Below are positions 1-8,171 of a DNA stretch of 37,157 nt, one piece after another. Origin of the DNA: Bacteroidales bacterium UBA5206 (GTDB taxonomy: Bacteria; Bacteroidota; Bacteroidia; Bacteroidales; Tenuifilaceae); assembly GCA_002412705.1 (NCBI GenBank), contig DHVO01000024.1:1-37157 (forward strand), written 5' to 3'. Every line of letters begins with the position of its first letter. Position 1 is the stretch's first letter. The position numbers and the translations under genes are program-made. The notes under the pieces are model-generated. The model was not told the origin of the DNA, made no database searches, and saw only the letters and a program-made list of their open reading frames with translations.

Positions 1-2
1 CA

Positions 3-1688
3 CTGGCTCACTTAAAACAAGAGTCAGACTACACAAAAGCCAAGGAAAATCTTGATAGCAGCATATATAATGTAAACAACTTAATTAAATCACTTACAAG
101 CGACGAATCAAAAAAGCACGCAGAAGAACTTAAAGAGGCAATAACAAATTACTCTTCCGAACTAGACAACTTTTACGCTTACATAAAAAAGGAAACGGAA
201 TTAGCCCTTGAAAACAAAAAACTTGGCGAGAAGCTCATGCAAAGCATGAACCAGAACGACGTATCAAATTCCAAAACATTTAACAACCTTATTAATGCCC
301 GCCTGCAATTCCTAGCGTACCAAATTTATAAGGATCCCAAGGCAAAGGAAAGTGCTACCGAATACATTACAGCCATAATATCGCAAGAAAAGGGAATAAT
401 AAGCGAACAAGCATCGGAATACTTTGATAGGTTGAATAAGTACGATGAGATTATTACCCTCAGCAAACAATCGGAGGAGGAACAACGTAAGCTGGGTAGA
501 ACCATTATGGACGAATGCAATCAGCAAACCAGCGCTATTTCCAACGATCGGGAACAAACAAAGAAACTGGTAACTACCAGTATCATTATGTTTGCCATTC
601 TATCCATTTTACTAGGAATAATTGTAAGCCGCATTGTTACCGTGTACTTTACCAGGGCAATTGGGCGCAACGTGGAACTGGCAACCCAGTATGCCAATGG
701 AGATCTTACCGTTCAATTCTCCACCGATGAGCTGAGTAAAAAGGATGAGCTGGGCGACCTTGCCAGAGCAATGGCCAACATGGGCGAAAAAATTAAAGAG
801 GTTATTACCAGCGTGCTTAACGGCGCCAATAACGTTGCAGCGGCCAGCAATCAAATGAGCAGCGTATCGCAGCAAATTTCCCAGGGAACAACAGAGCAAG
901 CCTCGTCAACCGAGGAGGTTTCTAGCTCCATGGAAGAGATGACCTCTAACATTGAGCAGAACACGCAGAACGCCCAACAGGCAGAAGCGATAGCAACTAA
1001 AGCCGATGAGGGAATAAATCAGGTTGCAACATCCGCAATGGGTAGCCTTGAATCGGTAAGGGAGATAACTCAAAAGATATCAATTATTGGCGAAATAGCG
1101 TTCCAAACAAATATTTTAGCGCTTAACGCTGCTGTTGAGGCAGCACGTGCAGGCGAGCATGGTCGAGGTTTTGCTGTTGTGGCAGCAGAGGTAAGAAAAC
1201 TTGCGGAACGTAGTCGTGTTGCAGCAGTTGATATTGAGTCGCTATCAAAATCGAGCTTAAAGGTAACCGAAGAGGCTGGTGCCTTTATGGAGAACATTAT
1301 CCCCGATATTAAGAAGACCACACAACTTGTACGTGAAATTGCCGCGGCTAGCCTAGAGCAACGCAGCGGTGCCGATCAAATTAACAATGCCATACAGCAG
1401 CTAAACCAAGTGGTTCAGGAAAATGCTGCTGCTAGCGAAGAAATGGCAACCAGCGCCGAAGAACTTGCCAGCCAAGCCGACCAGCTGCGCGATACCATTG
1501 GCTACTTTAAAGTTGACGCCCAAGCATTGAAACAAACCTACCAATCAAAAGCAAGGTTTGCCACAAACGATTATGCGCATAAAACATCGAATGCTACACC
1601 TAAAAAAAATGTAGCAAAACAAGGTAAGGGTGTTAATCTCGATTTTTACAAGGGAACCGATAACGATAAGGACTACAACCGATTCTAG
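3..1688 (+). CDS. Methyl-accepting chemotaxis protein, 5' end outside the window
   Basis: The reading frame is open from the first bases, so the N-terminus lies outside the window; the first internal ATG at 237 is not the start. About 561 residues are visible. A long helical, coiled-coil-like segment (bases 3-560) is probably the periplasmic ligand-binding bundle of the 4HB or HBM type. It is followed by one transmembrane helix (about 567-635, rich in I/L), a HAMP linker (about 637-790) and a cytoplasmic signalling domain. The signalling hairpin tip is unmistakable at about 1086-1215, with EIAFQTNILALNAAVEAARA followed by GEHGRGFAVVA. In the family this tip binds CheA and CheW to control motility. 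The C-terminus ends in a polar tail, and I see no clear CheR-binding pentapeptide of the NWETF type. No che genes are nearby, so the ligand cannot be inferred. Confidence 0.96.
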   Translation: MAHLKQESDYTKAKENLDSSIYNVNNLIKSLTSDESKKHAEELKEAITNYSSELDNFYAYIKKETELALENKKLGEKLMQSMNQNDVSNSKTFNNLINARLQFLAYQIYKDPKAKESATEYITAIISQEKGIISEQASEYFDRLNKYDEIITLSKQSEEEQRKLGRTIMDECNQQTSAISNDREQTKKLVTTSIIMFAILSILLGIIVSRIVTVYFTRAIGRNVELATQYANGDLTVQFSTDELSKKDELGDLARAMANMGEKIKEVITSVLNGANNVAAASNQMSSVSQQISQGTTEQASSTEEVSSSMEEMTSNIEQNTQNAQQAEAIATKADEGINQVATSAMGSLESVREITQKISIIGEIAFQTNILALNAAVEAARAGEHGRGFAVVAAEVRKLAERSRVAAVDIESLSKSSLKVTEEAGAFMENIIPDIKKTTQLVREIAAASLEQRSGADQINNAIQQLNQVVQENAAASEEMATSAEELASQADQLRDTIGYFKVDAQALKQTYQSKARFATNDYAHKTSNATPKKNVAKQGKGVNLDFYKGTDNDKDYNRF

Positions 1689-1704
1689 CAGTATCACCAA
1701 AATC

Positions 1705-1732
1705 AAAATGCCCGGAACACTCCGGGCATTTT
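1705..1732. terminator. Bidirectional intrinsic terminator
   Basis: A perfect 12-bp inverted repeat (AAAATGCCCGGA and its complement) encloses the loop ACAC. It sits between the convergent chemoreceptor and aminomutase genes. The A/T ends supply a short U-tract on either strand, so it can serve both genes. Confidence 0.9.
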
Positions 1733-1735
1733 GCG

Positions 1736-3916
1736 TTATATTTTAAGGTTTGTCATAGCATCCGTTATCTTAAAATCGTACTTAGGATAGTCAAATACGG
1801 GCAATCGAGCCTCTGTTTCGCCAATGGAGTAACCCCATACGCTGCGGTAATCCTGTGGGTTTTCTCCCATATCCTCCAGCTGATGCAAATACTCGCCAAT
1901 GGGTTTCGATTCAATAATAACCACCTTTCCCATTTTATGAATAATAGGGCTATGCCAACGAGTATGATCATGGTCGAACTCAAGTATGCGCCGGCCCCAT
2001 CGTGTAATACCTATTGTTTTAAATGTTAAACTCTTACCTACTCCTGGTAGGTTAATTACATTCCTATCGGTGGAGAGGAATGGAATCTGTAGCTCCTCCC
2101 TAAATTTCTTTAAGTTCTCTTTAAGTGTGTGAGGTTGCTCTGCATACTCTCGTACCGTGTGGTAATACTCAGGAGGGATATGCCCTAAAACCTTCTCCTC
2201 AACCTGTTCCTGTACTGCACGCGCATTGGTAGCATAGTTAAAGCTGTTCTCTAAAAAGCCCTTTACCGAAAATGTGTAGTAGGTAATAACCCCAATATCG
2301 TTAAGAACCTTGCGTAGCATTGCCGTATGCCCTCTTCTTGATGCTGCAGTGGTAAATACCAGCTGGTTATTAACGGTCCACCCTGCGCTAATTAGCCGTT
2401 TCACGGCAAGTTCGGCCTCTGGTGTAACCTCCATTGGTGCTTCAAAGTGCGTTTGAATAACAAACTGCTTTATACCTATTTGCTGAGCCTTGACTCTAAA
2501 AGCAGACAGCACCTCTACCAGCTCTTCGGTAACACGCTGAGGTAAGTATGCGGGCAAGCGTGAGCCTAACCGTATGCGCACAATCTCGGCATGCTTCTCT
2601 CCCTCTGGGCGCTGCTTGTTAGCCTCCCGCTTACGGAGAGCCATTTGGTAAACCTCGTCAAGAATACGCTCAAGGGATTTGTTTTGGCTCATTAGCGCAT
2701 CGCCGCCAGTAATTAGTATATCCCTAAGCTGCGTATCATTCTCCCAGTATTCCAGCAAGCGCTGCATCTTGTCGTTCCACGACTCCTTAGGCTTTAGCTT
2801 ATCGATGTTGAAGTTGAGATTGCCACGCTGAAAATCGTACATCCGCTGGCACGATACACATAAGCCCCCACAAGCCCGCCCCATGGTATCGGGAATGAGT
2901 ATAGCAACCTCTGGGTATCGCCTATGTACATTGTGATGCGATGGAAGTAACCATCCAGCGGCATTGGGTTTTCCTGGCTCAACTTTATCCTCCTTTTCCC
3001 ATGCCTCTATATTCCCGTACTGATCTATTAGCTGTTTGCTGTAAAGCACGTAGTGACGAATGGCCAGATCGGCTCCCACATCAAGCCCCGCTGCCGATGT
3101 GTTTAGTAACGAAAGGTAATACGGATTAACAAAGAATGGAATACCCTTTTTTTCTGCTCGCTCCATTACCTTGAGGGTATCAAGATCGAGAGAGTAATCT
3201 AGCAGCTCATTTAACAGCTCGGGAGAGCGAATGGCAAAGCGAAGATGGAACATGTAATCGTTCCACCATTCCCTAACCTTTTCAATGCGTTGCTCCAAGG
3301 TGTAATGTGCGGGTAATGCGTACCTAGAATCCCCATCCTCGCAGCTATTAATGCGCTCTGCAAGAATTCGGATTATCCGCTCCTTGTTCCGCTCCCTTAT
3401 AGCAATAATATCTGGCTCAAGACCATGGCGCCAACGGTTCATCCATTGAGTAACCTGATTGGTATCGGGCTTAGGATCGGGCATTTGTCGGGTAAGCTGT
3501 CGAAACAGCTGTATCATATCCTCAAAAAAAAGCGGCTTTGCTCCTCCAGAACCAAACCTAACACCTAGCCAAAGTAGCTGGAAAGGGTCGGAAACCGTTA
3601 TCTCCCCGCCCCTATACGGGTTTGAGAAGGAGCGACCTGCGTTATCGAGATAATCAAGAATACGGATAGCGGCAAAATCTTGCCATCGCAGGTGTTTAAA
3701 CGCCTCGCGCCCCTTAACGCTCTGCTTGTAGTAGTCTAGCGCAACCCTATTCTCATCAATCACCTCAAAAGCCCAGCTCCTAATGTGGCGCTTAAACTCC
3801 TCCTCGCTCTGCGATGTTTTTATTACCTCATCGAGCCGAGGATTCTCCCGAAGAAGCTGCCGAAGGTGCTTCACCGATTTGGCCGATAGTGCAATCTTAT
3901 CTGGTTGATAATTCAT
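1736..3916 (-). CDS. KamA-family radical SAM 2,3-aminomutase, possibly glutamate-specific
   Basis: The family uses a [4Fe-4S] cluster, S-adenosylmethionine and PLP to move an alpha-amino group to the beta carbon. The cluster motif C-x3-C-x2-C is at C349, C353 and C356. A TGGDAL SAM-binding motif starts at residue 403, and the PLP lysine is most likely K628 in the segment LPGVGK. At 726 residues it is much longer than classical lysine 2,3-aminomutase (about 420), with about 300 extra N-terminal residues. In clostridial lysine 2,3-aminomutase two aspartates (D293, D330) hold the lysine side chain; here the aligned residues are K552 and N622. This is the Lys/Asn pair reported for Clostridium difficile glutamate 2,3-aminomutase, whose product beta-glutamate can be an osmolyte. 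The family is certain. The glutamate assignment is inferred from a motif alignment by eye, and the spacing between the two sites is longer here. Confidence 0.88.
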   Translation of the reverse strand: MNYQPDKIALSAKSVKHLRQLLRENPRLDEVIKTSQSEEEFKRHIRSWAFEVIDENRVALDYYKQSVKGREAFKHLRWQDFAAIRILDYLDNAGRSFSNPYRGGEITVSDPFQLLWLGVRFGSGGAKPLFFEDMIQLFRQLTRQMPDPKPDTNQVTQWMNRWRHGLEPDIIAIRERNKERIIRILAERINSCEDGDSRYALPAHYTLEQRIEKVREWWNDYMFHLRFAIRSPELLNELLDYSLDLDTLKVMERAEKKGIPFFVNPYYLSLLNTSAAGLDVGADLAIRHYVLYSKQLIDQYGNIEAWEKEDKVEPGKPNAAGWLLPSHHNVHRRYPEVAILIPDTMGRACGGLCVSCQRMYDFQRGNLNFNIDKLKPKESWNDKMQRLLEYWENDTQLRDILITGGDALMSQNKSLERILDEVYQMALRKREANKQRPEGEKHAEIVRIRLGSRLPAYLPQRVTEELVEVLSAFRVKAQQIGIKQFVIQTHFEAPMEVTPEAELAVKRLISAGWTVNNQLVFTTAASRRGHTAMLRKVLNDIGVITYYTFSVKGFLENSFNYATNARAVQEQVEEKVLGHIPPEYYHTVREYAEQPHTLKENLKKFREELQIPFLSTDRNVINLPGVGKSLTFKTIGITRWGRRILEFDHDHTRWHSPIIHKMGKVVIIESKPIGEYLHQLEDMGENPQDYRSVWGYSIGETEARLPVFDYPKYDFKITDAMTNLKI

Positions 3917-4221
3917 ATATGTTATGTTTTTATTAATCGAGTAGTACCAACGGTTTACCCGTTCGGGTATTTAGAGTATAAAAATGATAATCCCCTATAC
4001 CCCTTTAGCTGCGGCATTAGCTTAGTATCCCCTTACCCATAAAAATTGGCGTTATGCTAACCGATGTTAATACCTAGCTAATACCTTTTAAACGATGGTG
4101 GTGCAATGGCACCATGGTGTAGAAGTCCCTAAATGCTTAAAGCTGGACTAAAACAAGCTGAGGGGAAAATTCCCTCGGGCAGATCAGGAATTGGCTGTGC
4201 CAATCCGCTTCCAATGAGTAA
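3917..4221 (-). other. Long structured leader upstream of the aminomutase gene
   Basis: About 305 bases separate the predicted transcription start from the ATG at 3916, and no gene is supported here. Several short hairpins can be drawn. One is near 4190-4207 (TTGGC around ACA, with flanking GGA/TCC pairs), one at 4160-4176 (GAGGG/CCCTC), one near 4111-4124 (GGTGC/GCACC) and one at 3956-3969 (TACCC/GGGTA with a GTTC loop). I do not recognise a known riboswitch class, and no U-rich terminator follows any of the stems. It could be a plain leader, an unknown regulatory RNA or decayed coding sequence. Confidence 0.4.
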
Positions 4222-4227
4222 AGCAGC

Positions 4228-4258
4228 CAAATATACAAAAAAAAACCACGGGGACAAA
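4228..4258 (-). promoter_or_regulatory. Bacteroidota-type promoter for the aminomutase gene
   Basis: On the minus strand a TTTG box (4258-4255) is followed after 19 bases by TATATTTG (4235-4228). This matches the Bacteroidota sigma-ABfr consensus TTTG-N19-21-TAnnTTTG exactly. Transcription would start near 4221 and run towards the aminomutase start at 3916. Confidence 0.6.
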
Positions 4259-4327
4259 TTGCCCCAAGTGCCCTGTTACGGCTTTATATCTGATTTACAA
4301 GAGCTAAAACGCCTTACTATTTACGCT

Positions 4328-6184
4328 CTAAATATCAACCCCATACTTTTTGCACTTTAGGTATAGCGTATTCCGGCTAATACCCAGCTCGCGCGAAACA
4401 CGGCTAACATTCCCTTTGTAAACCCTTAGAGCATCAACTATGGCCTCTTTTTCTACCTCCGATAGGGGTCTAACAGCCTTAGGCTGATTAGCTGCCGTTT
4501 CGGCAAAAATGCTCTCTACAAAGTTTTTCTGGTTATGTGATGATTTTTTAATAAACGTATGCTTTTCTATTGCCTGTTTTACAAAACGGTAAAGTTCGCC
4601 CTCGTTTCCCAGCCAAGCATGGGCTAGCAACATTTTTTTGGTACGTTGAGAAAGTGATGGTACCGGTTTATTCTGCTTTTTGGATTGATCCTGTAAAAAG
4701 TGACGCAGAAAAATCTCGATATCGCCCTTGCGCTCCCTTAATGGTGCAATGCTTACTATTTGCTCACTAAGCAGCTGGTACAAGTCTAACCTAAACTGCC
4801 CCTGTTTAATCTTTTCCGTTAAATGGGTTGATGTTGTGCATATTACCCTACATGAGCCTCCACTCAGCCTATTTTGCTTAGCATCGAGCAAATGAGAGTG
4901 CAACCTTCGTTGCATCTCAAGCGATAAGTGCTCAATGCCCTCCAGGAATAGCGTTCCGCCTTCGGCTAGAGTAAACAAACCAATACTGTGATTATCTGTA
5001 GCGCTTACACCAGAACTGCCAAAAAGAGCCACGCCCAGCTCATCGGGGCTTATCCCAACTAAATTAAAACGCACAAACCCCTCGTTTTTTCGCGAGCTCA
5101 AATTGTGTATAACCTGGGCCACAACGCCCTTTCCCACACCAGTCTCCCCAGTAATAAGAAGCGAATCGGAGGTTTGAGCCGCTTTTTTTATATCCTCCTC
5201 TATTAAGCTGTATTTTATTGAAGCGGTGCACAAATCGGACTCGCGCTTATCGGCGTAGTTTCCAGTGTACCTATTGATTATACCCACTATTTGTTTCAGT
5301 GGGTGAATCACCATCAGTCGGTAACCATTCCCGAATAAATTGGGCTGCACCGCGTTGGATGAGATTAAAAACCTGCCGCTTTTACCTATATCGGCAATCT
5401 CTATGCGCGATGCGCTAATACCCTCATCGGTTACAATTGGCAATGTTACCCTATGGTTTGAGCTAATTAAACCGTCGATATGCGCCCCCTTAAGCTCACC
5501 ATGGGGAACCCCAAATATATCAACAGCCTTACCATTAGCAGCCTCAACCACTCCATTTGCATCTACAAGCACCTCTGCCCAATGGTGATACTTAAAAAAG
5601 AGGGCTTGCTCCTGCTGCTCCAGCTTTTGCCGTACTAGCAAAAGGCTATGGCTTAACGCCATGCTAATACTCTCTGCAGCAGCACTAAGCACTGTGGCAA
5701 ATTCAGAATCAAACAGTGGCGATGCGCCACAAGCTACAACCGAGCCAATTACCTCTTTGGAAGCATCAAGAATGGGAATACCAATACCCTGCCAGTCCTT
5801 GTGGTGCTTCGAACTGCCAGACTCCTGTATTTCTCCCTTTTGCTTAAGAACTTTACAAATAACACAGCCCCAAAGGGTAGTGTCATTGGGAAAAGATCCA
5901 ACAACAAGTCCCCGCTCGCTAATATGATCGGCCATTTCGGGTTTGGACACCACCTTTACCACTCCCCCATCGGCATCGGTAAGTAGTACAAAGTGCTCAA
6001 CCCCGTTTAGCAGCGATATGAGTACCGACAACCATTTATCGGCAGCACTAATAAGCTTATCAGCCGCTTTTAAACGCTGCTTAAGCTCATTACCACTTAG
6101 AATACGAGAGGAAGAATTAACTATATGCTCATCCTTTAAATTACAATCATCCGAAACCTTTTTCCCTTTATCCCCTTTTCCCAT
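4328..6184 (-). CDS. AcoR-like Fis-family AAA+ regulator with degenerate sigma-54 activation motifs
   Basis: The 618-residue layout is that of AcoR/DhaR-like enhancer-binding proteins: a GAF-like sensor (about 60-180), a PAS-like segment (about 198-300), an AAA+ domain (about 325-500) and a Fis-type helix-turn-helix (about 575-618, with a GNVSRVSRELGISRNTLY core). Walker A is intact (GETGVGKG, 346-353). The parts that drive sigma-54 are not. The GAFTGA loop is replaced by GVSATD in a shortened segment after LFG. Walker B reads TLFLEGI (411-417), so the usual DE pair is EG. The first arginine finger is present (R465), but the position of the second is L471. Relatives lacking GAFTGA, such as TyrR, act without sigma-54, so this may be a repressor or a sigma-70-type regulator. 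It lies upstream of the aminomutase gene on the same strand, but that gene has its own promoter. Confidence 0.85.
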   Translation of the reverse strand: MGKGDKGKKVSDDCNLKDEHIVNSSSRILSGNELKQRLKAADKLISAADKWLSVLISLLNGVEHFVLLTDADGGVVKVVSKPEMADHISERGLVVGSFPNDTTLWGCVICKVLKQKGEIQESGSSKHHKDWQGIGIPILDASKEVIGSVVACGASPLFDSEFATVLSAAAESISMALSHSLLLVRQKLEQQEQALFFKYHHWAEVLVDANGVVEAANGKAVDIFGVPHGELKGAHIDGLISSNHRVTLPIVTDEGISASRIEIADIGKSGRFLISSNAVQPNLFGNGYRLMVIHPLKQIVGIINRYTGNYADKRESDLCTASIKYSLIEEDIKKAAQTSDSLLITGETGVGKGVVAQVIHNLSSRKNEGFVRFNLVGISPDELGVALFGSSGVSATDNHSIGLFTLAEGGTLFLEGIEHLSLEMQRRLHSHLLDAKQNRLSGGSCRVICTTSTHLTEKIKQGQFRLDLYQLLSEQIVSIAPLRERKGDIEIFLRHFLQDQSKKQNKPVPSLSQRTKKMLLAHAWLGNEGELYRFVKQAIEKHTFIKKSSHNQKNFVESIFAETAANQPKAVRPLSEVEKEAIVDALRVYKGNVSRVSRELGISRNTLYLKCKKYGVDI

Positions 6185-6391
6185 ATTTTTTTATGCTTTT
6201 GTACGCTAAAACAATCGATGGAAGCGGTTGTAACGGTACTTTGAATGGCGATACATTGCCTCCTGCCCAAATCAATTGAATAACTAAAGCGCAATTTCAA
6301 TGTGTAGTATTAAATACGAGAGGAGAAGCCTAAAGGCGTGCTTTTTTTGATAAATAATCGCGATAGCATGATTAACCTTAAGAATAATGGG

Positions 6392-7192
6392 CTAGCCTTT
6401 AATACTCTTTTGCAAAGCAAAGGCTTCAAGTACCACATTTGAATAGCTGGGGAGGGGGCAATTTTCTCTTGTAAAAAGGGCTAGGTACTCAATATTCTTC
6501 TTGGCTTCGCGAATTGGAGCATGAGTAATGCGGCTTAGGAAAAAACCGTTGGAGGCTGCAGCTGTAGCAACCTGACTAATTACCACGTTATGCACAGCTG
6601 GTTTGGTAACAATACCAGTTCTGCCAACATGCTGCGCACCAGCTTCGAACTGGGGCTTTATTAGGAGAACAGCAAATCCGCTAGGTTTTAGTAGGCTTTG
6701 AAGCGCAGGAAAAACCATGCGTAGCGATATAAACGACAAATCGCCAACAATGGCATCAACAGGCTCAAACAGTAGCAGCGATGGGGGAAAGCTTCGAATA
6801 TCAGTATTCTCAACGCTTGTAATGCGATTGTTGCCATGCAACGATGGGTGCAGCTGACTAGTGCCAACATCAACAGCCCAAACATGCGATGCCCCGTGCT
6901 GCAAGCAGCAATCGGTAAATCCACCAGTTGAAGAGCCTGCATCGAGAACGTTTAGGCCACTAAAATCCAATCCAAAAACATCAACGGCACGCTTTAGCTT
7001 CAACCCTCCCTTGCTTACGTATGGAAGCAACATGGAGCTGTTTACGCTAACAATACAATCACCGGTAACATTTACGGCGGGTTTTGCCGCAACCCTTCCG
7101 TTAAGGGAAACTAGCCCAGAACGGATAGCATCTACAGCTTTCTCTCTCGACTCAAAAAAGCCGTCGTTTACAAGGTAAATATCCAATCGCAT
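6392..7192 (-). CDS. tlyA: TlyA-family RNA 2'-O-methyltransferase (hemolysin A family)
   Basis: The protein has 266 residues, the usual length for TlyA. An N-terminal S4 RNA-binding domain (about 1-60, starting MRLDIYLVNDGFFESREKAV) precedes an RrmJ/FtsJ-type methyltransferase domain. Its SAM-binding loop is LDAGSSTGGFTD near residues 84-95. GDLSFISLR and KPQFEAG are further motifs typical of the family. TlyA enzymes methylate ribose positions in rRNA using SAM in the cytoplasm; the historical hemolysin name is misleading. The start is well placed because the S4 domain begins at residue 1. The gene is divergent from mnmD, another RNA-modification gene. The target nucleotide cannot be read from the sequence. 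Confidence 0.92.
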   Translation of the reverse strand: MRLDIYLVNDGFFESREKAVDAIRSGLVSLNGRVAAKPAVNVTGDCIVSVNSSMLLPYVSKGGLKLKRAVDVFGLDFSGLNVLDAGSSTGGFTDCCLQHGASHVWAVDVGTSQLHPSLHGNNRITSVENTDIRSFPPSLLLFEPVDAIVGDLSFISLRMVFPALQSLLKPSGFAVLLIKPQFEAGAQHVGRTGIVTKPAVHNVVISQVATAAASNGFFLSRITHAPIREAKKNIEYLALFTRENCPLPSYSNVVLEAFALQKSIKG

Positions 7193-7242
7193 AACACCTG
7201 CAAAGAAAGCAAAAAATAATGTGTTTGGTGGTTAGTGTTTCC

Positions 7243-7356
7243 TTTCTAGTTTCTAGTTTCTAGTTTTTAGCTTTTAGTTTTTAGTCTTTTGTCTTTTAAC
7301 ATTTCACGTTTAACCTTTCACGTTTAACCTTTCACGTTTAACGTCTCACGTCTCAC
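7243..7356. repeat. Degenerate heptanucleotide tandem repeat tract
   Basis: The tract has two blocks. At about 7249-7297 the units drift from GTTTCTA through GTTTTTA and GCTTTTA to GTCTTTT. At 7301-7342 a 14-base unit (CTTTCACGTTTAAC, first copy starting with A) occurs three times, followed by two copies of GTCTCAC. The seven-base period runs through both blocks apart from a three-base joint. It lies between divergent tlyA and mnmD and stops 12 bases before the mnmD -7 box. Confidence 0.85.
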
Positions 7357-7368
7357 GCCAATTAACAC

Positions 7369-7376
7369 TACCTTTG
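7369..7376 (+). promoter_or_regulatory. Promoter -7 box of mnmD
   Basis: TACCTTTG is a perfect TAnnTTTG box. Transcription would begin near 7383, only about eight bases before the ATG at 7391, giving a very short leader. No clear TTG -33 element is present; the heptamer repeat occupies that position. Confidence 0.6.
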
Positions 7377-7390
7377 CAAAAAATGCAACA

Positions 7391-8062
7391 ATGGATTTGG
7401 AGGTTCAAAAAACGGCCGATGGCTCCGATACAGTGCTGAATAAGAGCATTGGAGTGCACTATCACTCAACTAATGGTGCCATTACCGAGGCAGAGCATGT
7501 TTTTATAACAGCAGGATTAAACCACTTTTCGCAAAGCGATATTGCAATACTTGAAGTGGGTTTGGGAACAGGATTAAATGCCGCTTTAACGGCAATGCAT
7601 GCAGATGAAAAAGGTTTAAAGGTATCGTATGTTGGGTTGGAACTCTATCCGTTAAATACCGAATTTGTTGGCAAAATAGGATACCAAAAGCAGCTGCCCT
7701 CTGCTGCTGCAACAGCGTGGAATGCAATTAGCAATGCGCCATGGAACGCAGAGTTTGCCTTAGGTACAAATTTTACCATGACTAAGCAACAAGCCGATTT
7801 CACTTGTTGGGTATCAAACCAACAATTTAACCTTATTTACTTTGACGCCTTTGCTCCCGATTGCCAACCAGAGATGTGGGCTCCGGAGCAATTTAAAAAA
7901 CTGTACGCTATGCTAAAGCATGGAGGCGTTCTTGTTACGTACTCGGCCAAGGGCATTGTAAAGCAAGCCCTTCGAGATGCTGGCTTCACCGTAAAGCGAT
8001 TGCCAGGCCCTCCAGGAAAACATCATATGCTAAAAGCAATTAAAGAGGTAGCCGCTCATTAA
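7391..8062 (+). CDS. mnmD: tRNA (mnm5s2U34)-methyltransferase MnmD
   Basis: This 223-residue protein is a stand-alone version of the methyltransferase domain of bifunctional MnmC. It transfers the last methyl group in 5-methylaminomethyl-2-thiouridine synthesis at the tRNA wobble base. Visible signatures are the SAM loop LEVGLGTGLNA (near residue 55), the motif YFDAFAPDCQPEMW and the C-terminal run LPGPPGKHHML, all characteristic of the MnmD/DUF752 family. The FAD-dependent MnmC oxidase domain is absent, which is common in stand-alone MnmD proteins. The ATG at 7391 is supported by the promoter box 15 bases upstream. The gene is monocistronic or at most loosely linked to the FKBP gene 109 bases downstream. 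Confidence 0.93.
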   Translation: MDLEVQKTADGSDTVLNKSIGVHYHSTNGAITEAEHVFITAGLNHFSQSDIAILEVGLGTGLNAALTAMHADEKGLKVSYVGLELYPLNTEFVGKIGYQKQLPSAAATAWNAISNAPWNAEFALGTNFTMTKQQADFTCWVSNQQFNLIYFDAFAPDCQPEMWAPEQFKKLYAMLKHGGVLVTYSAKGIVKQALRDAGFTVKRLPGPPGKHHMLKAIKEVAAH

Positions 8063-8114
8063 AAGGAGATTAAAAAAAAATCTGCCTAAAAAATGGTTAT
8101 TCTATGCTAATCCC

Positions 8115-8122
8115 TATCTTCG
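8115..8122 (+). promoter_or_regulatory. Probable -7 box of the FKBP lipoprotein gene
   Basis: TATCTTCG differs from TAnnTTTG at one position, and a TGG sits about 21 bases upstream at 8094. The leader would be about 43 bases. No better match exists in the gap after mnmD. Confidence 0.4.
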
Positions 8123-8171
8123 CATGATGTTTTAAGAAGAAACTTAACAACACAACAAATAACTACAATTT

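Noticed and set aside
4160..4210. Leader hairpins as a lysine or other known riboswitch
   Set aside because: The conserved core sequences of the riboswitch classes I know are absent; only simple stems are visible.
4133..4360. A 75-codon plus-strand frame in the gap before the AAA+ regulator
   Set aside because: It overlaps the regulator's 3' end and the minus-strand promoter and has no protein-like features.
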